This document shows positions 17,965-25,550 of a stretch of 64,000 nt of DNA, one piece after another. Source of the DNA: Candidatus Nanopelagicales bacterium (GTDB taxonomy: Bacteria; Actinomycetota; Actinomycetes; S36-B12). The notes beneath the pieces were generated by a model, which was not told where the DNA came from, did not search any database, and saw only the letters and a list, made by a program, of their open reading frames with translations. How positions within the stretch are numbered: the stretch's first letter is position 1; the number at the start of each line of letters is the position of its first letter. A program made the position numbers and the translations under genes. The DNA lies in contig JAQTZL010000006.1 of NCBI GenBank assembly GCA_028687755.1, forward strand, positions 59,234 to 123,233, read 5' to 3'.

Positions 17965-19314
17965 CTAGACCTGCGCCATATCCACGAAACGCGAATAGTG
18001 CCCCTGGAACGCAACAGTCACCGTTGCTGTTGGCCCGTTGCGATGCTTTGCCACGATGAAGTCAGCTTCACCAGCGCGTGGTGATTCACGCTCGTAAGCA
18101 TCTTCACGGCTGAGCAGGATCACCATGTCGGCATCCTGTTCCAAGGAGCCGGATTCACGAAGGTCAGAAAGCATTGGCTTCTTGTCAGTGCGTTGTTCTG
18201 GGCCACGGTTGAGCTGCGCAATCGCGATGACCGGAACTTCAAGTTCCTTGGCAAGCAACTTCAACGAGCGTGAGAACTCAGAAACTTCCTGCTGACGGCT
18301 TTCTACCTTCTTGCCAGAAGTCATCAACTGCAAGTAGTCGACGACGACAAGACGAAGATCATGACGTTGCTTCAGGCGACGGCACTTTGCGCGAATTTCC
18401 ATGAGCGTCATGTTTGGTGAATCGTCAATAAAGAGCGGGGCTTCACTCACCGTGCCCATTTTCGCTGCGAGCTTTGTCCAGTCGCTGTCGCTCATTGTGC
18501 CGGCGCGCATGTGATGCAACGGAACCTGTGCTTCAGCTGAAAGTAAGCGCATCACGATTTCGTTGCGGCTCATTTCCAAAGAAAAGATGCAAGAAGTAAG
18601 ACCATGCTTAATTGATGCTGCTCGGCAAATATCAAGGCCAAGAGTTGATTTACCAATGGCTGGACGTGCAGCAAGGATGATTAACTGACCTGGATGCAAA
18701 CCATTGGTGAGTGAATCAAGATCGGTGAAGCCCGTAGGAACACCAATCATTTCGCCACCGCGATTTGAGATTGCCTCAATCTCATTGAGTGCATCACTCA
18801 TGATGTCCTTGAGTGGCGCGTAATCCTCACTCGTGCGACGTTCTGTTACTTCATAAACCTCGGCCTGCGCGCGATCAACCATGTCGTCGACATCGCCGGT
18901 ACCGGTGTAACCCATGTGAACAATGCGCGTGCCTGCTTCTACCAAGCGACGCAGCACGGCTTGCTCACGAACAATACGGCCGTAATAGGAAGCGTTGGCT
19001 GCGGTTGGAACCATTGAGACCAAGGTGTGCAGGTAGGCAGCGCCACCTACACGAGCAAGGTCACCAAGCTTGGTGAGTTCGGCGGCAACCGTGACCGCAT
19101 CAGCAGGCTCCCCGCGGCCGTAAAGATCAAGGACAACTCCGTAAATGCTCTGGTGCGCGGGGCGGTAGAAATCGTTTTCGCGAATCTGCTCGACAACATC
19201 AGCGATGGCATCTTTGGAAAGCAACATTGCACCGAGAACTGATTGCTCCGCGGCAATATCTTGGGGTGGAGTGCGATCGGGCTGATGCGACATTGGCAAT
19301 TCAGTAACGCTCAT
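17965..19314 (-). CDS. dnaB: replicative DNA helicase
   Basis: The hexameric 5'-3' helicase that unwinds DNA at the fork. It has 449 residues, the normal length, with no intein. The N-terminal primase-interacting domain begins with PPQDIAAEQSVLGAMLLS. The RecA-like C-terminal domain carries Walker A (AARPAIGKST, near 217-226), SCIFSLEMSRNEI, the Walker B region LVVVDYLQLM and IAQLNRGPE. The ATG at 19314 has AAGGGG upstream, and a TATATATA run near 19331-19339 offers a -10. DnaA-box-like sequences lie beyond it. The position close to rplI, rpsR, ssb and rpsF is the conserved actinobacterial order. Confidence 0.97.
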   Translation of the reverse strand: MSVTELPMSHQPDRTPPQDIAAEQSVLGAMLLSKDAIADVVEQIRENDFYRPAHQSIYGVVLDLYGRGEPADAVTVAAELTKLGDLARVGGAAYLHTLVSMVPTAANASYYGRIVREQAVLRRLVEAGTRIVHMGYTGTGDVDDMVDRAQAEVYEVTERRTSEDYAPLKDIMSDALNEIEAISNRGGEMIGVPTGFTDLDSLTNGLHPGQLIILAARPAIGKSTLGLDICRAASIKHGLTSCIFSLEMSRNEIVMRLLSAEAQVPLHHMRAGTMSDSDWTKLAAKMGTVSEAPLFIDDSPNMTLMEIRAKCRRLKQRHDLRLVVVDYLQLMTSGKKVESRQQEVSEFSRSLKLLAKELEVPVIAIAQLNRGPEQRTDKKPMLSDLRESGSLEQDADMVILLSREDAYERESPRAGEADFIVAKHRNGPTATVTVAFQGHYSRFVDMAQV

Positions 19315-19400
19315 CCGTGCACCCCTTCCATATATATAGACGTTCTACCCCAAGGGTCTGACGCACCATAGAAAGCCCTGAGCCCTATGTCTATTTCACC

Positions 19401-19542
19401 TGTGGATAAACCTGTGGATGAGCTGGGGAACACTCCGCAGGATCTTGGGCATGGGCTGGGGATGAGCTGGGGATAACCAAGATATTTTTCGGACATTTCC
19501 CTCATGTAGGGGACAAAAATCCGGTCGTTAACCTGTGGACAA
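19401..19542. promoter_or_regulatory. cluster of DnaA-box-like sequences between dnaB and the phosphatase gene
   Basis: On the plus strand, TGTGGATAA at 19401-19409 is a perfect complement of the consensus TTATCCACA. TGTGGATGA (19413-19421), TGGGGATAA (19468-19476) and TGTGGACAA (19534-19542) each differ at one base. Four boxes in 142 bases, all in one orientation, lie in the divergent promoter region of dnaB and the phosphatase gene, suggesting DnaA control of dnaB. Confidence 0.5.
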
Positions 19543-19577
19543 AAAATACTTTCCACCTGCGCGTTACGCTCACCTGC

Positions 19578-20078
19578 GTGTCGGAATTTCGTATTACTGT
19601 CGTCTGCCTGGGCAATATTTGCCGCTCTCCTATCGGGGAGGCCGTTCTACGCGATCGGATCCAAAAAGCAGGGCTCAGTAACAAGGTCACCGTGGATTCT
19701 GCCGGTACGGGGGATTGGCATATTGGCTATCCGGCTGACCCACGTGCTGCTGCAACGATGACCAACTTTGGCTACGAACTCGATCATCAGGCGCGCCAGA
19801 TTAATGCGAGTTGGTTTGACCAGATCGATCTGGCCTTAGCTATGGACACCGAAAACTTCAAGAATCTTCAAGTGATGCTGGACGAAGCAGGCACCGAAAC
19901 GCAACTGCGCATGTTCCGATCATTTGACCCAAACCTTGCTCACCACGCGCATCCAAGTAGTGATCTCGATGTGCCTGATCCGTATTACGGCGGGGATGAA
20001 AGTTTCGTTGAAGTGCTGCGCATGATTGAAGACGCTGCGGACGCTCTTGTCGCCGAGCTTGCACAGCGTTTGAATTAG
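19578..20078 (+). CDS. low-molecular-weight protein-tyrosine phosphatase
   Basis: A 166-residue cytosolic phosphatase. The catalytic loop C10-x5-R16-S17 (VCLGNICRSP) is at the N-terminus and the general acid Asp lies in DVPDPYYGG near residue 133; DSAGTGDWHIG is the usual second conserved segment. These enzymes remove phosphate from protein tyrosines, and some act with a tyrosine kinase that controls exopolysaccharide synthesis, but no such kinase is nearby. The GTG start at 19578 has no ribosome-binding site. TACGCT at 19565-19570 sits 7 bases upstream, the arrangement of a leaderless transcript. Confidence 0.92.
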   Translation: MSEFRITVVCLGNICRSPIGEAVLRDRIQKAGLSNKVTVDSAGTGDWHIGYPADPRAAATMTNFGYELDHQARQINASWFDQIDLALAMDTENFKNLQVMLDEAGTETQLRMFRSFDPNLAHHAHPSSDLDVPDPYYGGDESFVEVLRMIEDAADALVAELAQRLN

Positions 20079-20090
20079 GCAAAAGAATGG

Positions 20091-20114
20091 GGCGCTGCTT
20101 TCGCAACGCCCCTG
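20091..20114. terminator. bidirectional hairpin between phosphatase and DUF805 genes
   Basis: GGGGCG-C-TGC, loop TTTC, GCA-A-CGCCCC: nine pairs with one mismatch, in the gap between convergent stops. No long T-run follows, so its strength is uncertain. Confidence 0.55.
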
Positions 20115-20128
20115 AACTTTCGTATTTG

Positions 20129-20548
20129 TTATGCCCGAGCTGGACCTTCGCCATAAGCGTTTGGACCCTGGCTTTCGAGCAACCAAAAAATCAACAACAC
20201 GATTGATCCACATGGCACAAGCTGTAACAACTGCAACCAGCCTGAGGTGCCGCGGTCATGCAGGCGGCGGCATCCAACAGCAAGATTCGGAATGAACAGC
20301 GCTATTGCAACCAAGATTGCAAACAGAATCAGAATCAAGCCAAAGACACCAACCGCGCTCATGTCGGTAGCAGTGCCATCATCAGAAACTGTTGTGCCTG
20401 CAACAACTAATCCTGCCCCTAAACCTGACGGCAAAGCCACAATAATCAAGTTGAATAGAAAGAAGAACCAGAATTCCGAACGACCTGCTCGACCATTGAA
20501 ATTCGCGTAATTCTTGAAGCAATACGCAACTGCTTGACCAAAACCCAT
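20129..20548 (-). CDS. DUF805 family membrane protein (copy 1)
   Basis: A 139-residue inner-membrane protein. It opens with the DUF805 signature YCFKNYANFNGRAGRSEFWFF (residues 9-29), has helices near 25-50 and 72-95, the GCRRLHDRGTSGW signature near 100 and a final helix. The family is of unknown function and very widespread. An adjacent paralogue lies directly upstream (20576-20935), sharing the same opening and the RRLHD motif, so they are a tandem duplication, but their nucleotide sequences are clearly diverged. Copy 1 has an extra loop (GTTVSDDGTATDMS) absent from copy 2. A GAGAGA site lies upstream of ATG 20548. Confidence 0.85.
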   Translation of the reverse strand: MGFGQAVAYCFKNYANFNGRAGRSEFWFFFLFNLIIVALPSGLGAGLVVAGTTVSDDGTATDMSAVGVFGLILILFAILVAIALFIPNLAVGCRRLHDRGTSGWLQLLQLVPCGSIVLLIFWLLESQGPNAYGEGPARA

Positions 20549-20575
20549 GATGAATCTCTCTCGTTAGTGAAAAAC

Positions 20576-20935
20576 TTAAACGGTTTCTGAACCGTAGTTG
20601 TTTGCTGCAATTGATGTAGGCATCGCCCAGAAGATGATCAAGATGATGACTCCAATGCAAGGAATCAACAGCAGCAGCTGCATCCATCCCGATTTTCCTG
20701 TGTCGTGGAGTCGACGTGAGCCGACAGCCAAGTGTGGGATCACAACTGCGATCGCCCAAATTGTTGAGAGAACGCCGATGCTTGAGTTACTGAACGCGAC
20801 TGCGTCAATTACATTCAGGATCACACCCACGACCCAGGTGAATACGATGAAATACCAGAACTGCGGGCGACCAGCGCGCCCGTTGAAGTTTGCGTAGTTT
20901 CCAAAACAGTATTTGATGGAATCACCGAAAGACAT
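20576..20935 (-). CDS. DUF805 family membrane protein (copy 2)
   Basis: A 119-residue inner-membrane protein with the DUF805 opening YCFGNYANFNGRAGRPQFWYF, helices near 25-48 and 60-75, the GSRRLHDTGKSGW motif near 78 and a last helix (LLLIPCIGVIILIIFWAM). Function unknown in the family. ATG 20935 has AGGAGG upstream and TACAGT further up as a possible -10, so it is likely the first gene of a two-gene operon with copy 1, 27 bases downstream. It ends within a small stem (CGGTT-TCTG-AACCG). Confidence 0.85.
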   Translation of the reverse strand: MSFGDSIKYCFGNYANFNGRAGRPQFWYFIVFTWVVGVILNVIDAVAFSNSSIGVLSTIWAIAVVIPHLAVGSRRLHDTGKSGWMQLLLLIPCIGVIILIIFWAMPTSIAANNYGSETV

Positions 20936-21012
20936 TTGAAACCTCCTGTTTGACTAAGTTCAGAAACTGTAGCGACGGTGGAGCCAAGTTCGCCATCCAT
21001 TAGTGGACAAAC

Positions 21013-21046
21013 AAAAGGGGGCGTTCCCTAAGGAACGCCCCCTTTT
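21013..21046. terminator. strong bidirectional terminator after rplI
   Basis: AAAAGGGGGCGTTCC, loop CTAA, GGAACGCCCCCTTTT: a perfect 11-pair GC-rich stem with A-run and T-run on opposite sides. It ends the rpsF-ssb-rpsR-rplI transcript and insulates it from the DUF805 promoter. Confidence 0.92.
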
Positions 21047-21063
21047 ATGTTGTTTGGTGAGGA

Positions 21064-21510
21064 TTAACCAGCAACAACCTCAAAGTTCAACTTCGCGGAG
21101 ATACCTTCGTGAACCACGATCGTCGCGTTGTACTTACCAACGGTCTTGACGTGACCTGCGATGGTGACCTTGCGCTTGTCGACTACTGGGCCGCCGGCTG
21201 CCTTCACTGCATCAGCAATATCTGCTGAGGTGATGGAACCGAAGAGGCGTCCGGTGTCGCCGGCCTTAGCTTCAAGGCGAACCTTGAGCGCTTCAATGGC
21301 CTGCTTCACTTCGTTCGCGTGAGCAGTGTCGCGGATCTCGCGGACCTTACGGGCGCGCTTGATCTGGGTGACCTGCTTTTCTCCACCGCGGGTCCAGGCA
21401 ATGCCTAGTCCACGTGGCATCAGGAAGTTACGTGCGTAACCATCCTTGACTGTGACGATGTCGCCAGCAATGCCAAGGCCTGAAACTTCTTGAGTCAAAA
21501 TCAGCTTCAT
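21064..21510 (-). CDS. rplI: 50S ribosomal protein L9
   Basis: A 148-residue ribosomal protein that binds 23S rRNA. The N-terminal domain shows MKLILTQEVSGLGIAGDIV and the conserved KDGYARNFLMPRGL near residues 22-35; a central helix and a C-terminal domain containing GRLFGSITSADIADAV follow. Length and layout are normal. ATG 21510 is fixed by the family start. It is the last gene of the rpsF-ssb-rpsR-rplI operon, 10 bases after rpsR, and is followed by a strong terminator. Confidence 0.97.
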   Translation of the reverse strand: MKLILTQEVSGLGIAGDIVTVKDGYARNFLMPRGLGIAWTRGGEKQVTQIKRARKVREIRDTAHANEVKQAIEALKVRLEAKAGDTGRLFGSITSADIADAVKAAGGPVVDKRKVTIAGHVKTVGKYNATIVVHEGISAKLNFEVVAG

Positions 21511-21520
21511 GATGGGTTCC

Positions 21521-21802
21521 TTAGCGTGCTGTTGAGGTGTAAGGAAGAAGTGCCACTTCGCGGGCATTCTTCACTGCGTTTGCAATGTCGCGCTGGTGCT
21601 GCGTGCAGGTACCAGTTACACGACGAGCGCGGATCTTCCCGCGATCTGAGATGAACTTACGAAGCAAGTTCGTGTCCTTGTAGTCGATGACCTTTACTTC
21701 GCCGCGGCAGAACATGCAGTCCTTGCGCTTTGGAAGTTTGTCATCCTTGCCGCGCATTGCTGCGCGCTTTTTGTTATCACGATCATTCTCGCGTGGTGCC
21801 AT
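21521..21802 (-). CDS. rpsR: 30S ribosomal protein S18
   Basis: A 93-residue small-subunit protein that pairs with S6 on 16S rRNA. It shows [25 protein letters not shown] and the [33 protein letters not shown] core. The CxxC pair and a later Cys indicate the zinc-ribbon-type (C+) form of S18; many actinobacteria carry a second C- form elsewhere for zinc limitation, not seen here. The basic N-terminus is extended. It lies between ssb and rplI in the conserved operon. Confidence 0.96.
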   Translation of the reverse strand: MAPRENDRDNKKRAAMRGKDDKLPKRKDCMFCRGEVKVIDYKDTNLLRKFISDRGKIRARRVTGTCTQHQRDIANAVKNAREVALLPYTSTAR

Positions 21803-21837
21803 GTCTACTTACTCCTGTGAAGTCAGTTATTGCTGGA

Positions 21838-22314
21838 TTAGAAAGGTGGCTCGTCAAACGTTGCGCCACCTGATGGGCCGCTTGCCCATGGATCGTCTGC
21901 TGGTGCACCGGCGCCGGCATTGCTGCCACCGTCGAATCCACCTTGACGCTGAACGCGATTGACCTTGGCGGTTGCGTAGCGAAGTGCTGGGCCGACATCG
22001 TCGACCTCAACTTCCATCACCTGACGCTTTTCACCTTCACGCGTTTCATATGAGCGCTGCTTCAAACGACCAGAAACGATGACGCGTGTTCCCTTAGTGA
22101 GAGATTCGGCAACGTTCTCTGCGTATTGACGCCACACACTGCAACGCATGAAGACGGTCTCGCCGTCTTTCCATTCGTTGGTGGTGCGATCGAGGACACG
22201 CGAAGAAGAAGCAACAGTGAACGAAGCCACTGCTGCACCACTTGGCGTGAATCGCAATTCTGGATCATTGGTCAAATTGCCAATAACCGTTACTGCGATA
22301 TCCCCGGCGGCCAT
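21838..22314 (-). CDS. ssb: single-stranded DNA-binding protein
   Basis: A 158-residue SSB that coats single-stranded DNA during replication and repair. The OB fold occupies about residues 1-110 ([32 protein letters not shown], then [37 protein letters not shown]). A Gly-rich linker leads to the acidic tip DEPPF, the site by which SSB recruits partner proteins. Its ATG overlaps the rpsF stop by one base (TAATG), implying coupled translation. Genuine chromosomal SSB by operon context. Confidence 0.96.
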   Translation of the reverse strand: MAAGDIAVTVIGNLTNDPELRFTPSGAAVASFTVASSSRVLDRTTNEWKDGETVFMRCSVWRQYAENVAESLTKGTRVIVSGRLKQRSYETREGEKRQVMEVEVDDVGPALRYATAKVNRVQRQGGFDGGSNAGAGAPADDPWASGPSGGATFDEPPF

Positions 22315-22607
22315 TACTTAACGATCTCTGGACGCAGAACCTTGGTGCGCATCACTGCTTCGTTCAGCGAAAGCTGACGATCCAGTTCTGCAACAGCGGC
22401 AGGAGTTGCGGTCATCTCCAACACGGCGTAGATGCCGTCTGCCTTCTTATTGATTTCGTAAGCCATGCGACGACGGCCCCAAATATCAACCTTGGTGACT
22501 TCGCCACCGTCAGCGCGAACAACGTTCAGAAACGTTTCCAGGCTGGGAGCAACAGTCTTTTCTTCTAGATCTGGATCGAGAATGACCATGACCTCGTAAT
22601 GACGCAT
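22314..22607 (-). CDS. rpsF: 30S ribosomal protein S6
   Basis: A 97-residue small-subunit protein, first gene of the rpsF-ssb-rpsR-rplI operon. It opens with [19 protein letters not shown] and contains [26 protein letters not shown], the conserved S6 core, and ends [14 protein letters not shown] lies upstream of ATG 22607. A GC-rich structured leader precedes it and may bind the S6:S18 complex for feedback control. Confidence 0.96.
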   Translation of the reverse strand: MRHYEVMVILDPDLEEKTVAPSLETFLNVVRADGGEVTKVDIWGRRRMAYEINKKADGIYAVLEMTATPAAVAELDRQLSLNEAVMRTKVLRPEIVK

Positions 22608-22628
22608 AAGAAACCCACCTCCTTTGGA

Positions 22629-22683
22629 CTCAATCGGCCGGGGACGTTCCCCGGCAGGAGGGTTCTTGCGTGCCTGCCAGTTG
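22629..22683 (-). promoter_or_regulatory. structured rpsF leader, candidate S6:S18 autoregulatory element
   Basis: In the transcript direction the leader has GGCAGG pairing with CCTGCC across a loop. This is followed at once by CCGGGG-AACGT-CCCCGG, a near-perfect stem, then the AGGAGG site about 20 bases on. Leaders of rpsF in other bacteria hold a stem-loop with a CCG bulge that S6:S18 binds. The stacked stems here, with CCG at the junction, fit that idea but the match is by eye. Confidence 0.4.
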
Positions 22684-22881
22684 AAGAAAACGCACTTCTT
22701 CGGTCAACAGGACCTTGAAAGGTTAGCCGACTTTGGGGCCAGAGCCAAAAGCGCGATTCCTCGGACGCTTGTTGTCCACAGACCGCTATATATAGGGATT
22801 CCATCCACAGATCTCAAATCTGGCTGGCTTAGGGGTTCTCCTTCAGCCATCGTGAGGAAATGACGACGACCTTGCCCATGT
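22684..22881. other. non-coding gap between rpsF leader and vapB
   Basis: About 200 bases with no gene. A one-mismatch DnaA box, TTGTCCACA, is at 22772-22780, and a TATATATA run at about 22787-22794 may be the -10 of the minus-strand ribosomal operon. Nothing else is recognised. Confidence 0.35.
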
Positions 22882-22901
22882 GGTACCGAAATCGGTACCG
22901 T
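22882..22901 (+). promoter_or_regulatory. palindromic operator overlapping the vapBC leaderless promoter
   Basis: GGTACCGA-AA-TCGGTACC (22882-22899) is a perfect 8-base inverted repeat. The hexamer TACCGT (22896-22901) overlaps its right arm and lies 6 bases before the vapB ATG at 22908, the position of a -10 for a leaderless mRNA. A bound VapB or VapBC complex would block it. Confidence 0.6.
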
Positions 22902-22907
22902 TTCACT

Positions 22908-23183
22908 ATGGCCGTGAATGTGCGCATGAATGACGAACTTGCTGGAGAGCTTCGGGACCTCGCCGAGGAAACCGGTCGCTCTCAGCAAGACCTGATTCGA
23001 GAAGCGATTGCCGATTACATCCGCAATTACAAATTGCGGGCCTTCCCTCCTGAGATTCGACACATGCTCACGCCAGGCAAGAAAGCCTCTCCGGAAGCTA
23101 TGGCTGCTCCAAAACTTCAATTGCCGCCAGGTGTCACCAGCGAATCCCTTATTGCTGAAGGTAGAAGGTGGCGAGACTTATGA
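22908..23183 (+). CDS. ribbon-helix-helix antitoxin (VapB-like)
   Basis: A 91-residue DNA-binding antitoxin. The first 45 residues form a ribbon-helix-helix: MAVNVRMNDELAGELRDLAEETGRSQQDLIREAIADYI. The rest is a flexible, Pro-rich tail that would wrap the toxin, ending RRWRDL. The frame is open from 22860, but the RHH strand starts at ATG 22908, which has no ribosome-binding site and a -10-like TACCGT 6 bases upstream. Its stop overlaps the toxin start by four bases (ATGA). It probably binds the palindrome in front of it. Confidence 0.85.
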   Translation: MAVNVRMNDELAGELRDLAEETGRSQQDLIREAIADYIRNYKLRAFPPEIRHMLTPGKKASPEAMAAPKLQLPPGVTSESLIAEGRRWRDL

Positions 23184-23572
23184 GGGTCTACTGCGATGCC
23201 AATATTTTGTTGAAACGCGTGCTGAACGAACCAGATAGTGCAGACATTGAATCTCGCCTCGAACAATTATTACTTGAAAATGCCGAACTCTTGAGTTCGC
23301 AAATCACTCAAGTTGAAGTTGAACGAACAATGCGACGCGTCGCAGGCATGAGACAACCCCTGCAAGTTGAGTCTGCCCTTGGTCAAGTCACCCTCGTCGA
23401 CCTGAAAGAGCCAGTTTTTCAAAACGCCGCTGATGTCCCCTATCGGTATCTCACTGCGCTCGATGCCATTCATGTGGCCACCGCATTCACAGTGAGCGCC
23501 GATCTGGTGCTCACCCTCGACAAGCAGATGCGTGCGGCCTGCGAAGAACTCGGAATGGCGGTTGGCCCGTAG
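23180..23572 (+). CDS. PIN-domain ribonuclease toxin (VapC-like)
   Basis: A 130-residue PIN-fold endoribonuclease. Acidic active-site positions are visible: Asp6 in VYCDANILL, Glu in TQVEVERTM near 46, Asp in LTALDAIHVATA near 94 and Asp in LVLTLDKQMRAA near 112. VapC toxins cut tRNA or rRNA and are neutralised by the paired antitoxin. The start is ATG 23180, overlapping the antitoxin stop; a GTG at 23168 is less likely. The pair lies between the ribosomal protein operon and xthA, as a self-contained two-gene cassette. RNA target not predictable. Confidence 0.88.
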   Translation: MRVYCDANILLKRVLNEPDSADIESRLEQLLLENAELLSSQITQVEVERTMRRVAGMRQPLQVESALGQVTLVDLKEPVFQNAADVPYRYLTALDAIHVATAFTVSADLVLTLDKQMRAACEELGMAVGP

Positions 23573-23581
23573 TCTTAGCCC

Positions 23582-24367
23582 GTGCGCATCGCTACCTGGA
23601 ACGTCAACTCTGTCGGCGCACGCCTGGAACGGTTGCTTGCCTGGCTTGAACTCAATCAGCCAGATGTCTTAGCTCTACAAGAACTCAAGTGCACAACAGA
23701 AGCGTTCCCCTATATGGCGGTGCAAGCCCTGGGCTACGAGGTCGAAGCTTTAGGCACCGGCCGCTGGAATGGCGTAGCCCTACTTTCCAAGGTCGGCATC
23801 ACAGATGTCACCCGTGGCCTGAATGGGCAACCTCAATTCGAAGACGCTGACGAGCCGCGCGCAATTGGTGCAACGTGCGGAGGTGTTCGAGTCTGGAGTG
23901 TGTACGTACCAAATGGTCGCGAGATTGATCACGACCATTACTCATACAAACTTGATTGGTTCGCTGCACTTCGCGCCACAGCCGAAACTGAACTTGCTGC
24001 AAATCCAAATCTTCCCTACACAATCATCGGCGACTACAACGTTGCGCCAACTGATGCCGATGTGTGGGATGTTTCAAAATTCGAGGGCAGCACGCACGTC
24101 ACTCCCGCAGAACGCGAAGCAGTAACTGCGCTTGAGGGCGTTGGACTTTCTGAAGTGATGCCCCGCGCATTGAAGGGCGAGCCTTACACCTTCTGGGATT
24201 ACCGCCAGGCAGCCTTTGGTCGCGGGTGGGGCATGCGCATTGACTTGGTTTACGGCAACTCATCTTTTGTATCGGCGGTTTCTGATTGCTATGTCGATCG
24301 TGAAGAACGCAAAGGCAAAGGTGCATCTGATCATGCACCCGTAGTGATTGATGTGAATCTGCCGTGA
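23582..24367 (+). CDS. xthA: exodeoxyribonuclease III, AP endonuclease
   Basis: A 261-residue base-excision-repair nuclease of the exonuclease III/AP endonuclease family, cutting at abasic sites and trimming 3' ends. Motifs present: ATWNVNSV at the N-terminus, LQELKC near residue 33 (metal-binding Glu), YVPNGRE near 104, IIGDYNVAPTDADVWD near 143 and the final GASDHAPVV with catalytic Asp-His. GTG start at 23582; TAGTCT (23570-23575) lies 6 bases upstream as a leaderless -10 and no ribosome-binding site is visible, so this gene can be expressed apart from the toxin gene 9 bases before it. Confidence 0.93.
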   Translation: MRIATWNVNSVGARLERLLAWLELNQPDVLALQELKCTTEAFPYMAVQALGYEVEALGTGRWNGVALLSKVGITDVTRGLNGQPQFEDADEPRAIGATCGGVRVWSVYVPNGREIDHDHYSYKLDWFAALRATAETELAANPNLPYTIIGDYNVAPTDADVWDVSKFEGSTHVTPAEREAVTALEGVGLSEVMPRALKGEPYTFWDYRQAAFGRGWGMRIDLVYGNSSFVSAVSDCYVDREERKGKGASDHAPVVIDVNLP

Positions 24368-25518
24368 AGTTAACTGTTCGAGCTATCACAGCTGATCAAC
24401 ATCGCTCTTGGATTGATTCCCGCCCATCAGTGTCATTTCTGCAATTGCCCGAATGGGGCAAAGTCAAAGTTGGTTGGAAATCAGAATCCTTGGGGTGGTT
24501 TTTAGGTTCTGAACTTGTTGGTGCTGGGTTGGTCTTGTATCGCCCAGTTCCGAAAATTCCTTCTCGTTCATTGGCGTATTTGCCCGAAGGTCCAGACATT
24601 GATTGGTTAACCACGGCTCATCCAACAATTCCGTTGAATGACTGGCTCGCACCAATGCTTGATCACTGTCGAGGCCGCGGTGCATTCCAAGTAAAGATGG
24701 GCCCACCAGTTGCCACTCGACGCTGGCAAGCAGATTCAATTAAGAACGCAATGGCGCAGTGGCGCGAGGATGTTGCTGTACCACCGGCACATCTTCACGA
24801 TGTGATTGCCGACTGGCATAGCGTTGACGCACAACACCTTTCCGTGCAACTGAATTCACGTGGTTGGATTCAAGAAACCTCAAGTGGCGCGGGTTTTGGT
24901 GACGTACAACCTCGTTATGTCTTTCAAATTGATCTTGCAAATCGAACTCTTGATGATGTGTTCGCTGGATTTAATCAATTGTGGCGTCGCAACATTCGTA
25001 AAGCCGAAAAGGCCGGAGTTGTTGTCTCAGCTGGAACTCGAGCTGATCTTGCCGACTTCCATCGTGTGTATGTTGAAACAGCAGCCCGCGATCGCTTTAC
25101 TCCACGGGCACTTTCCTACTTCGAAAAAATGTGGGATGAACTTAATGGCGCGCACGAAGGTCGACTCACCTTGCACCTTGCTCACTATGAAGGTCATGTC
25201 GCTGCCGCAACCCTGATGGTGCGCGTAGGCACACATGCTTGGTATTCCTATGGCGCATCAACAACTGCTGATCGCGATGTTCGCCCGTCGAATGCCTTGC
25301 AATGGGACATGATCACGTTGGCACATGCATCCGGGTGTTCTATCTATGACCTACGCGGTATCGCCGACACCTTGAATCCAGATGATCACTTATTTGGACT
25401 CGTGCAATTCAAGGTGGGTACCGGCGGATTTGCCCAGGAGTACCTTGGTGAATGGGATTACATCCTGCGCAATGTTTGGGCCAAGGGTTACGGTCTGTAC
25501 CAAGCACGACGTGGGTAA
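24364..25518 (+). CDS. FemA/FemB-family peptidoglycan bridge aminoacyltransferase
   Basis: A 384-residue tRNA-dependent aminoacyltransferase family member that adds amino acids to the lipid II stem peptide, making the interpeptide bridge. FemABX features are a first GNAT-like half with QLPEWGKVKVGWKSE and a second with FNQLWRRNIRKAEKAGVVV, HRVYVETAARDRFTPRALSYFEKM, and the WYSYGASTTADRDVRPSNALQWDMI segment near residues 298-322. The start is GTG 24364, overlapping the xthA stop. Followed after 32 bases by an alanine-racemase-fold gene, suggesting that a bridge residue and its D-form are made together. Actual bridge amino acid unknown. Confidence 0.85.
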   Translation: MKLTVRAITADQHRSWIDSRPSVSFLQLPEWGKVKVGWKSESLGWFLGSELVGAGLVLYRPVPKIPSRSLAYLPEGPDIDWLTTAHPTIPLNDWLAPMLDHCRGRGAFQVKMGPPVATRRWQADSIKNAMAQWREDVAVPPAHLHDVIADWHSVDAQHLSVQLNSRGWIQETSSGAGFGDVQPRYVFQIDLANRTLDDVFAGFNQLWRRNIRKAEKAGVVVSAGTRADLADFHRVYVETAARDRFTPRALSYFEKMWDELNGAHEGRLTLHLAHYEGHVAAATLMVRVGTHAWYSYGASTTADRDVRPSNALQWDMITLAHASGCSIYDLRGIADTLNPDDHLFGLVQFKVGTGGFAQEYLGEWDYILRNVWAKGYGLYQARRG

Positions 25519-25550
25519 TCACAATGTTCGGTTGCAGGAAGGAGTAGGTC

